Of a stretch of 13,297 nt of DNA, positions 1 through 6,718 are shown piece after piece. The stretch covers positions 198,965 through 212,261 of the forward strand of contig MU069447.1 in NCBI GenBank assembly GCA_002284615.2. Direction: 5' to 3'. This DNA is from Dunaliella salina (lineage: Eukaryota; Chlorophyta; Chlorophyceae; Chlamydomonadales; Dunaliellaceae). A program made the translations under genes and the position numbers. Each line of letters opens with the position of its first letter. Positions within the stretch are counted from its first letter, which is position 1. The notes beneath the pieces are model-generated. The model was not told where the DNA came from. It did no database searches and was given only the letters and a program-made list of their open reading frames with translations.

Positions 1-165
1 TGCAGAGAAAAGAAAAGAAGAAATGTCTACTCAAGCCAGAGGCTGGTGCATAAAGGGAAGTACCCCTAATTGGAAAGTTAGAGGCCTCACCAGAAAGCCC
101 TCAAAACCTGCACTGGACACAGCTAGCCTAGGAGGGAGCCAGAAGCAGAGCTAATGAGGCTCTGG
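1..165 (-). mobile_element. 3' fragment of RLE-type non-LTR retroelement (copy A)
   Basis: On the minus strand this reads the last codons of the element protein (PPEPH, stop at 151-153), the roughly 150-bp 3' UTR and a pyrimidine tail at bases 20 to 1. It matches the 3' UTR of the copy at 5165-5531: both share the segment around GTTAGAGGCCTCACC, the stretch CTAGCCTAGGA or GGCCTAGGA, and the region near the tail. The 5' boundary lies near 165-170. Confidence 0.7.
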
Positions 166-239
166 GGGCTTGCGCAAAAAAAGGCCTGTATGCCAAAGCA
201 CACATTTTTTTTCTGTCCTCCATGCACAAGGCGCCTTCT

Positions 240-380
240 TCCCTGATTCAACCTTAGCCCTAGAAGGTCTCTTCACTGTTTGTATTCAGGCCACGGCCAT
301 CTTGGGCGACTGGGCCTCCTTCCTCTTCGTGTAGGGTGACTCCCCTGCCTACAAAGTTATATTTCTTTTCTTTTCTGTTA
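240..380 (+). repeat. Repeat with pyrimidine tail, second family (copy B)
   Basis: It ends in a block around 342-362 (TAGGGTGACTCCCCTGCCTAC) and a TTTCTTTTCTTTTC tail. The same block and tail recur at 3780-3832. It is related in layout to the tails of the main retroelement family but differs in sequence. It could be a SINE or a different LINE using the same machinery. The 5' limit is uncertain. Confidence 0.4.
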
Positions 381-493
381 ATGTAAAAAAGTGACTGCAA
401 AACTGATTAAGCGTGCACGCGAGCTACTCTCTTTTCCCTGCTCGGATTTCTTAAACTATAAATTTCGAGCCTGGTAAAAGAACTAGCATGTCG

Positions 494-557
494 TGTTGAG
501 GTAACGCTAGCACTAGCGTGGCCGAGTGGTTGGCCAGCATTCCCTTATACCTCAACA
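494..557. other. Branched inverted-repeat structure
   Basis: The outer arms TGTTGAGGT (494-502) and ACCTCAACA (549-557) are perfectly complementary over 9 bp. They enclose two perfect hairpins: CGCTA/TAGCG with a 4-base loop (505-518) and TGGCC/GGCCA with an 8-base loop (519-536). The second hairpin matches a tRNA D-arm and A-box (TGGCCGAGTGG). No matching T-arm or B-box follows, so it is not called as a tRNA. Confidence 0.5.
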
Positions 558-700
558 TGTTGCACCTNCTAAAATGAGTAAAGGGTAGGTACGTATGAGG
601 GCAAAATCAACAATGTGGGATTTCCCTGTCTTGTGGAGGGATTGAAAGGATCAGAGCGGGTGTGTCCAGGCAGGATCCTTTTTTTGTGCCCCGAGGATAG
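555..700 (-). pseudogene. Decayed retroelement coding fragment (nuclease region)
   Basis: The minus strand reads ILSIPPQDREIPHC, which parallels PSKIPPRDRDIYLVEL in the copy at 6291-7797. Nucleotide similarity continues over the following TTTTGCCC segment. The key Glu region is lost and a stop follows. It may belong with the copy at 1-165, the missing part between them having been lost or interrupted. One base here (568) is an ambiguous N. Confidence 0.5.
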
Positions 701-809
701 ACGTCCAAAATTCTTACCCATGAGAAATGAGGTGCTTCATTCAAGACTTCCCCCCACACTGTATAGAGATGTAAAGCGTATTGATTATGAGCACAGGGTA
801 AAAAACAAG

Positions 810-912
810 GCTTTCTCCCTTGGTGGGGCCTCTAACTTTTGTTAGGGTTTCTTCTCTTTATGCACGCGGCCTTTGGCTTGCGCAGACTATTCTTTTATTT
901 TTCTTTTCTTTG
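810..912 (+). mobile_element. 3' tail of RLE-type retroelement (copy C)
   Basis: The stretch GGTGGGGCCTCTAACTTTTG, the following TTAGGG...TTTATGCACGCGGCC segment and a tail of T with some C are the sense-strand counterpart of the 3' UTR at 5165-5260 on the minus strand. Only the last 100 bp of the element is present. It lies about 70 bp upstream of FAS1 exon a, in gene-sense orientation. Bases 701-809 before it show nothing recognisable. Confidence 0.65.
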
Positions 913-982
913 CTTTCTCAATGAAACATCATGCTTCAGCAATGATCACGTCACCCTCTGCTTGGAATTGGATGCTTTGCAG

Positions 983-1150
983 TGGCATTGATGCCGATGA
1001 GCTGCAGGGCACCCCTGAAGCACGCCGGCTGCTGCTGTCTCATGTGATCTTGGACCGGGCACTGCTGAGCCAGGATCTGAGCCAGGGAGCCTTCTCCTCC
1101 TTTGCCAGCGCATCCCCTGTGCCAGAAGACACCCTGGAGCTGTCTATTAA
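983..1150 (+). CDS. Exon a of the FAS1 gene
   Basis: The acceptor is TTTGCAG at 976-982, preceded by a T-rich tract. The donor is GTGAGT starting at 1151. The single first base T completes a codon from an upstream exon that is not visible. The frame then reads GIDADELQGTPEARRLL and onward, typical of the middle of a FAS1 domain. It ends with two bases (AA) that are completed by the next exon to an Asn codon. Reading on past 1150 gives a stop at 1152, which supports the splice. Confidence 0.75.
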
Positions 1151-3112
1151 GTGAGTGGCATAGCTGCTGCTACTGCTGCTGCTGAAGTTGCAAAGAACTT
1201 CTGAAGCACTCCTAGCTATTTTTCCTCTTCCACTTGAGATGTACACAACAAAGATTCTCCCTGCGAACAGCATAACTTGTTCAGCAACCTTGCAGCAAGT
1301 TAACATGTAGTAGTACCTTGTACAGTTGCAAGAAATGTCTTGATCTGATAGGTAGAGTACATTGCACACAAGCTCACTCCTCAATCCCTCACTCCCACGT
1401 TTCTGCCTGCAGCGGGAATGACACCGTGACCGTCATTGGTGCTGGAAATGAGGAAACTGCCACCGTTGTCGATAAAGATGTGCTTGTGGGCAAGGGCATT
1501 GTTCACGTCATTGACCTTGCGCTTGGTGAGTGTTGAGGGCAGTTTTACAATTCCAACTTGTGAGACATGCCTACGTGGGGGGCCAAGCAGCAATTGCAGC
1601 GGCCAAATTGGACTGCAAGGCCTTCCAAAGAAAGCAGCAAGAGAGACCTTCAGAGCACAAACAAAGCAAAAGTCAGGCAGGCTGAGTGTTCAAAGGAAGT
1701 AAGAAAAAGTCTGCTGCGGTGAATCCTAGGAGCCAAACAGCAAACAGGGCAAGAGCATCACTTCTGACAAAGGTCTTAGCCAAAAAAGGGAAAGGCAGCC
1801 ACCTTACACATGAGCATCAGTAAGAACGATATGTTACTTCTTGCTCACCTTCAATGACATCAATCCTTTACCAGCGTAGGTCAGCTGAGGCCAGCACAGG
1901 TGCCCCCAAACTGGCAGCTTCCAAACCTTTGGTCTTCCTCTGTAGCTCACTGACTTTGGCAAAGTCTCTGAACTGCCAGTTAAGGGCGCACACCGCTCAA
2001 GCCGGAGCGCAAATCCTAGTTTTTGACAACCAAACGTCCATTCAAGACTGCCCACTGCACCAACTCTGATGACTCTTGGTGATTTGGGGTCCTTATAAAA
2101 AAATTCCATCGCAAAAAAATGTAGTGAAAAATGTGGTTGGTAGGGTTCAGAATTTCCGCCATTTTAAAAGAAAATCCAGCGCAAGGGGGTGTCAGGCTGA
2201 GAGTGTGGCGCACACATACTAGTGTCATGAGTGCAGTACCCAAAAAGAGGGGGGTCAAGTCGAAAAAACTTGCTATGCTCAGCGTTGGGTCGCGTGAAGC
2301 TAGGCTAACTCGATTAGGGTGAGCTGTGTGTGTGCGTGCCATAAATGGAAAGGTCCCACCAAAAGACAGGATACACCTCACACACTTGACCATGACAGAC
2401 CAACAACCATGTGCAGGGTGCCTAAAAAGGTCAGTTCTTAACCTCCTTTTTTCCATGTTTTTAAACATGCAAAGATCATCTGATGCGAGCGGTGTAATTG
2501 GAAGCATTTACAAAAAAAATGGCCCCAAAAATTTGGAGGAAGGGTCCCAGGGTTGAGCTGTGGGCTTTTTTGTTTACTTAATTAAGTTGACTTTTGCCCT
2601 TGCCGTCAGCCGGGGCATAAGTCCACTTTATGAAGTTGAACAAACGACAACCGCCAGAAAAAAGGGTCGTTGGTTTGATTCTGGTGTGGAGCAAACATAA
2701 AACGAAAGCTAACATTCTTTGGGTGATCTGAGGCCAGGAGAGTGATCCGGGGTCCTGTCATTAAGAAACATGTGAAAAAGCATGCCAGGGAAAAAGGCCT
2801 GGTGACCCCTCAGATGCTTTGTGAGGCAGGGGAACAGGGGGAGGAGGAGAGTCCGGGCGTCAAGGGGCATGGCGAGCAGCAACCCTCCAGATCCCCACTA
2901 GATCTGTTTCTGGCTCTCTCCCAGGCTAGCTGTGTCTAGTGTAGGTTCTGAGGGCCCTTTGGTGAGGCCACTGCTTCCTTGCTAGCCTGCTAGCTTGTTA
3001 ATTAGTGGACCTTCCTTTAACGCACACGGCCTCTGGCTTGCGTAGGCTTTTCTTTTCTTTTTCTTTTTAGAGGGACAGGAACTTTGCGTTCTGCTATCAG
3101 GTACATAGCAAT

Positions 3113-3146
<34 letters not shown>

Positions 3147-4264
3147 CTCGCAAGAATTGCTGGAACAGAGGCCATGACAAGTCCAGCAACATAGGGCGTA
3201 GTGATTCATATAGGTTGCACAGCTCTATATTGCCAGCTCAATCCTTGAAAGTGTGTACAAAAATTTGTTTGCAATCTTGATCTTTGGCACACTTCTACAA
3301 ACAACCAGAGCAGCAACTACCCTTTCTCTTTCCTTGCAGCCGTCGACCCTGACGCCAGTTTACCCGATGATGGCAGCAGTGGTGGTGGTGGTGCTTCACC
3401 CCCCCCTAACAATGACGATGGCAACGATAATAGCAGTCCTCCTCCTGGTGAGTGGACAGCATCATGGCTAGGCAAAGCAGTGGCATCATGCAATGCAGTC
3501 AAGTGGCTTCTTAATTACTTTTGTTTTGCACCCAAAGTCATACATCACTTAAAGTACGAGCAGTCACTGCCAGGCAAAGACATGGCACTGTGAAATGGCA
3601 CTGTGCAGCGCAGCCAGATGGCTTATCAATTAAAAATTTTCTGCCCTCGAATATGTACCTAGAGCCAGGTGCTTCTAATTACCCTCCAGATCCACATTAG
3701 CATTCTCTTTTTCATACCTTGTGGTGGAGGGGGCACACGGCTCTTTTTTGAGCCAATGTGTCTTCTTTTCCTTAATTGATGTAGGGAGAGTTTCTCTGCC
3801 TACGTAGTTTTTCTTTTCTTTTTCTTTACCTTACTTCAAGAGAGAGAAACAGACACAAAACCAAAAAGTACTACCCATTCTTTTCCACATCTCTCTGGGA
3901 AAGTAGCACTTTGAAAATGGGATTGGATGTGGGACAAAGCTGTACTTGAACAATTGTACACAAGTAAAATCCACACTGTCTCCATGTGCAATGGTTCCCA
4001 CGTCCCATTGCAGCAGATGATGGAGGAGATGACGGCAGTGGAAGCGGAGATGATGACAGTGGAAGTGGAGATGATGACAGTGGAAGTGGAAATGATGGCA
4101 GTGGTGATGATGGCAGTGGTGATGATGGCAAGGGAGATGATAGAAGTGGCGGCGACAATCCAGGTGACGGCCAAGGGGGTGATGCTGCTTCCAGTGCAAG
4201 CATGCCTGCAGCTTCTGCTGTGGCGCTTCTGGTCAGCGCTGCAGCTGTAATGCTTGCATTATGA
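983..4264 (+). CDS. Fasciclin (FAS1) domain protein with acidic repeat tail and probable GPI anchor; 5' partial, four exons
   Basis: This is a probable cell-surface or extracellular-matrix adhesion protein. Exons 983-1150, 1413-1525, 3340-3447 and 4014-4264 join in phase to give about 212 residues, ending at TGA 4262-4264. The first two exons give the C-terminal half of a FAS1 domain, with the helix LLLSHVILD where the family YH motif lies and the H2-type motif GKGIVHVIDLAL. A linker rich in Pro, Ser, Gly and Asp follows, then an Asp-Ser-Gly repeat region, then a hydrophobic tail (AVALLVSAAAVMLAL) after small residues (DAASSAS), as in GPI-anchor signals. FAS1 proteins in algae and plants (algal-CAM, fasciclin-like arabinogalactan proteins) act in cell adhesion and wall or matrix structure. 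The N-terminal half of the domain and the signal peptide are missing and should lie upstream. The family call is firm. The GPI anchor is inferred from composition. Confidence 0.8.
1151..1412 (+). other. Intron between FAS1 exons a and b
   Basis: This 262-bp GT-AG intron runs from GTGAGT to TGCCTGCAG. It holds an imperfect CTG run at 1163-1184. I see no other feature in it. Confidence 0.7.
1413..1525 (+). CDS. Exon b of the FAS1 gene
   Basis: The 113-bp exon lies between TGCCTGCAG and GTGAGT. It encodes the last strands of the FAS1 domain (NGNDTVTVIGAGNEETATVV) and the conserved GKGIVHVIDLAL motif. It ends with one base (G) that the next exon completes to an Ala codon. Confidence 0.8.
2815..3070 (+). 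mobile_element. 3' end of RLE-type retroelement (copy D) inside a FAS1 intron
   Basis: In the frame ending at TAG 2899-2901 it reads GRRRVRASRGMASSNPPDPH, nearly the same as the C-terminus of the copy at 6291-7797. The 3' UTR follows (GAGGGCCC, CACACGGCCTCTGGCTTGCG), then an uninterrupted 22-base pyrimidine tail at 3047-3068 and AG. The copy is 5' truncated and dead, and it is sense-oriented with respect to the host gene. Confidence 0.7.
3114..3146 (+). repeat. (GAT)11 microsatellite
   Basis: There are eleven uninterrupted GAT triplets in the intron, 44 bp after the retroelement tail. Confidence 0.95.
3340..3447 (+). CDS. Exon c of the FAS1 gene (Pro/Ser/Gly/Asp linker)
   Basis: The 108-bp exon runs between TTCCTTGCAG and GTGAGT. 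It encodes VDPDASLPDDGSSGGGGASP and then short Pro and Asn/Asp runs ending SSPPP. Ser-Pro and Pro-Pro runs next to FAS1 domains are candidate hydroxyproline glycosylation sites in plant and algal wall proteins. It is placed by exact phase fit with exons b and d and by identical GTGAGT donors. Confidence 0.75.
3448..4013 (+). other. Intron between FAS1 exons c and d
   Basis: This 566-bp GT-AG intron contains a repeat tail of the second family (3715-3832). It ends at CATTGCAG. The acceptor is a tandem CAGCAG, so the intron may end at 4013 or 4016. Confidence 0.7.
3715..3832 (+). repeat. Repeat with pyrimidine tail, second family (copy E)
   Basis: It shares a TAGGG(A/T)GA...CTGCCTAC block and a TTTTTCTTTTCTTTTTCTTT tail with 240-380, in the same orientation. 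It lies in the last FAS1 intron. The 5' limit is approximate. Confidence 0.4.
4014..4264 (+). CDS. Terminal exon d of the FAS1 gene (acidic repeats and GPI-type tail)
   Basis: The acceptor is CAG 4011-4013, or alternatively 4014-4016, with both in frame. The exon encodes an Asp/Gly/Ser tract built from 21-bp units (4046-4066, 4067-4087) and then 15-bp units (GDDGS repeats). A spacer (GDNPGDGQGGD) and a small-residue and hydrophobic C-terminus follow, up to TGA 4262-4264. The repeats keep frame because 21 and 15 are multiples of 3, which argues for translation. The tail is strongly acidic, with very few basic residues. Confidence 0.78.
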
Positions 4265-4550
4265 GTGGTTGGAACTGAAATGTGAATTTGAAGGAACAGC
4301 AAGTAAACCAAAAGTTGACAATGGCGTAGGAATCTTTATTTGGAATTATCAAGCATTTTTTCATGCATTGCAATCAGTTTTCAATTTATGTATTCATTAA
4401 TTCGGTATTAGCTTTGGGTGCTGCATTAAGGATTTCTGTTGTATGCATTGTTATAAGGCAAAGTGTGCTCCTGTGCAGAGTTCCCAATATTTACACACAG
4501 TACATAGTGTGTGATATTTGTAAAGGAAAGGTACAGAGAGTACCATGTAA
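4265..4550 (+). other. Probable 3' untranslated region of the FAS1 gene with TGTAA candidates
   Basis: Green algae commonly use TGTAA as polyadenylation signal. The first TGTAA after the stop is at 4519-4523 and another is at 4546-4550, which would give a 3' UTR of about 270-300 bases. A TGTAA also lies inside the coding region at 4246-4250. Which one is used cannot be told from sequence. Confidence 0.35.
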
Positions 4551-5160
4551 GTTTGCCTGGCACTGCTTCGCATTTGAGTATCTGTAGGTGTTTAGAGTTA
4601 ACGCAGAACACTGACTTCAGGGAAATGAGACCTTTTGGCAAGAACTCCATGCCAGGAAGAGTAATAGGTAGATAAGAATGGCAGGAATGGCAAGCGCGGC
4701 AAATATAATAAGTATCGAGTGGGTCGCTACAGCAGTCAGAAAAGGGAAAAGGGAGAAGGCCGCAGTCGCTCGTCATGGACACGGGCACCTACCTGAAAAT
4801 AGAAAACAGGTGCAGGAGTGCGCCACCTATCTCTAAGCAGACTATTCCTAACATGATCAGCAAGCTGGAGATGTTACCAAGATTCGTGAATTATTATCAA
4901 AACAATTTGTAGACAGCACGGCACGTTTGGACCTGTGAGCGTAAAAAAGACCAAGAAAAAGTAAAGTATACACAAGCAAGAACCTACCACTGGTCCCATG
5001 AAATAGCTCAGATGCTACACTGATGCACAAGGACGAGAAGTAGACTTCACAATAACTGGGCTCGCCCTGCCTGCACACATCTCTGAAGATGGAAAATCAT
5101 TTAGAGAATCACTTTTTCAGCAAAGAGCTTGTGCACATTGAATGGGACCCTAGCTGGGAA
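4551..5160. other. Unassigned sequence
   Basis: I see no supported gene in these 610 bases. A short inverted repeat (ACCTG...CAGGT, about 4793-4812) and a 120-codon minus-strand open frame (4426-4788) are present, but nothing links the frame to a protein family. Confidence 0.5.
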
Positions 5161-5164
5161 CCAG

Positions 5165-5531
5165 AAGACAAAGAAAAAGAAAAAGAAAAGTCTACGTAAG
5201 TCAAAGGCTGCGTGCATGAAGGAAAGAACCCCTAACAAAAGTTAGAGGCCTCACCGGGGGCCCTCTACCTAAACTAGACAAAATTGGCCTAGGAGAGAAC
5301 AAGGGACAGAACTAATGGGGGGACAGAACTAATGGGGATCCGGAGGATCGCTTGCCATGCCCCTGAGCGCTCGGGCTCTCCTTCTTCTACCCTTAGCCGC
5401 CTCTGCGCGCCCAGCAACCCCCCTCCCAGATGCCCCCTGAAAGCAAAGTGCATGTCTAGTGTTAATGATGGTGGATAAGCTTTGGATGGCATGGTCCCTA
5501 AGCCGGGATGCTAGCGATTAGCTTTTTGTTT
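5165..5531 (-). mobile_element. 3' part of the outer RLE-type retroelement (separated portion F)
   Basis: On the minus strand it gives the protein C-terminus (ending PPDPH, stop 5329-5331), a complete 3' UTR of about 150 bp and a CTTTTT-repeat tail near 5165-5182. It stops abruptly at 5531, exactly where the plus-strand copy begins. Its coding part repeats 6291-6512 at about 93% identity, apart from a 17-bp tandem duplication around 5304-5337. The best reading is the displaced 3' end of the element at 6291-7797. Confidence 0.75.
5294..5531. repeat. Left copy of about 222-bp direct repeat (probable target-site duplication)
   Basis: It matches 6291-6512 over the whole length with roughly 16 substitutions, one 1-base indel and a local 17-bp duplication. 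Its right end is the first base before the inserted plus-strand element. Confidence 0.7.
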
Positions 5532-6290
5532 CCCTCGTCGTTTCCCTGGCAAGGAAAGGCTCACTTCTAGCCGCCCCGATGCAATATTAATGGTTCCCAT
5601 GAAAGAAGTGCCAAGGACCAAATCCCGGTATCCATTGAGATGTGCAGGGGGGGCGCGCGGGAAACAGGGAGCACTCAGCGCCAGCCACAGCCACTCCACC
5701 TACTTCCTAGGTCCTTCACCCTCGTCATCTCTTCCCAGAACAGAGGCGCATCCATATTGTGAAAGTCAAATACTATGAAGGCACCGGCCCGAACAAACTC
5801 TCCTCACTGCACAAAATCAGCACAAACACACCATTGAAAGCTTATGCACAAGGTCTCTTTGGGGCACACACCGCAATAACAGAGTCACACTACATACCAT
5901 ACAAATTAGAGTTGCAGGAACTATCTTCAATCCTTACACTATTGATCCCCTCTGCAAACTTGGCCTAACCAAAGGCAAAGCTCGCAAAGCTGTTAAAGAA
6001 CTCCTCTATCACGCTGCAAAGTCCCTAACAAAAAATCACAACACCAAAAATGCCATCCAATTCTGTAACATAAGCAATGGGTGTTTGGGGGAGGGGGCTA
6101 CAGGGAGGGCTGCGCACAGGACAGCGAGGCGCGCAGCCGGACGGATGCGCGACAACTTGCCAGACCCTCATTAGCTGGGCTGCTCATAGCTAGCCTTCTT
6201 GGGTGGGGCTCACTGTTAGTGCCAGTGCTAACTGTTGGGTCTTTCCTTAATGCACGCTGGTAAGTGCCAGCGTAGACTTTACTTTACTTT
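5532..6290 (+). mobile_element. Inserted 5'-truncated RLE-type retroelement (copy G)
   Basis: Sense-strand remains of the endonuclease and C-terminal region appear in order. RLTSSRPDAILMVP starts near 5548 and carries the RPD motif. Next come RRIHIVKVKYYEGTGP (from 5747) and, after a frame shift near 5878, VTLHTIQIRVAGTIFNPYTI, then the C-terminus NLPDPH with stop 6172-6174. The 3' UTR ends in an ACTTT-repeat tail at 6275-6290. Frame changes and the Glu-to-Lys change in the nuclease motif make it inactive. It is bounded on both sides by the 222-bp repeat. Confidence 0.75.
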
Positions 6291-6512
6291 AGACAGCAAG
6301 AGACAAAACTAATGGGGATCTGGAGGATTGCTTGCCATGCCCCTGAGCGCTCGGACTCTCCTTCTTCCATCCTCAGCCACCTCCGCGCGCCCAGCAACCC
6401 CCCTCCCAGATGCCCCCTGAAAGCAAAGTGCATGTCTAGTGTTAATGATGGTGGATAATCTTTGGATGGCATGGTCCCTAAGCTGAGATGCTAGCGATTT
6501 AGCTTTTTGTTT
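6291..6512. repeat. Right copy of about 222-bp direct repeat (probable target-site duplication)
   Basis: It begins immediately after the ACTTT tail of the inserted copy and corresponds to 5294-5531. It contains the C-terminal codons of the outer element (stop 6309-6311) and the first bases of its 3' UTR. Confidence 0.7.
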
Positions 6513-6718
6513 GGTCAAGCCCAGATTTATAAGAGGCGTGATTGTATAATCATAGTAATTCTTGCCACCCACACCAATTCAGCTGATGTGCAGAGTCACT
6601 TTTTTTTTATTTCTGTTTGGTTTTCTTAAGCTGTGTGTTTTAAGTCTGTTTATGATGTGGGAATGTTGAGCACCTGCGCACGTTCTAAAGTGATGAGGGG
6701 ATTTGTGTTGGGGCAGAA

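Larger units (their letters stand above)
1526..3339 (+). other. Long intron between FAS1 exons b and c
   Basis: This 1814-bp intron runs from GTGAGT to TTCCTTGCAG. Its 3' third contains a sense-oriented retroelement 3' fragment (2815-3070) and a (GAT)11 run. The first 1.2 kb (1526-2740) holds no recognisable coding or structural feature. A 163-codon minus-strand open frame at 2016-2507 resembles no family that I know. Another weak point is a T-arm-like stretch near 2671, whose stem is mostly G-T wobble. Confidence 0.7.

Noticed and set aside
615..845. 76-codon plus-strand frame as an upstream FAS1 exon
   Set aside because: It lacks FAS1 N-terminal motifs and overlaps retroelement fragments on both sides.
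2016..2507. 163-codon minus-strand frame in the long intron
   Set aside because: It has no recognisable motif, no splice or element context, and a composition like chance open sequence.
2660..2690. B-box/T-arm-like GGTTTGATTC
   Set aside because: The stem would be almost all G-T wobble pairs and no A-box at the right distance was found.
3831..4311. His-rich, Ser/Pro-rich and Ile/Thr-rich minus-strand frames
   Set aside because: They are shadows of the Asp-Ser-Gly repeat exon on the plus strand, which fits splice sites, phase and the FAS1 domain.
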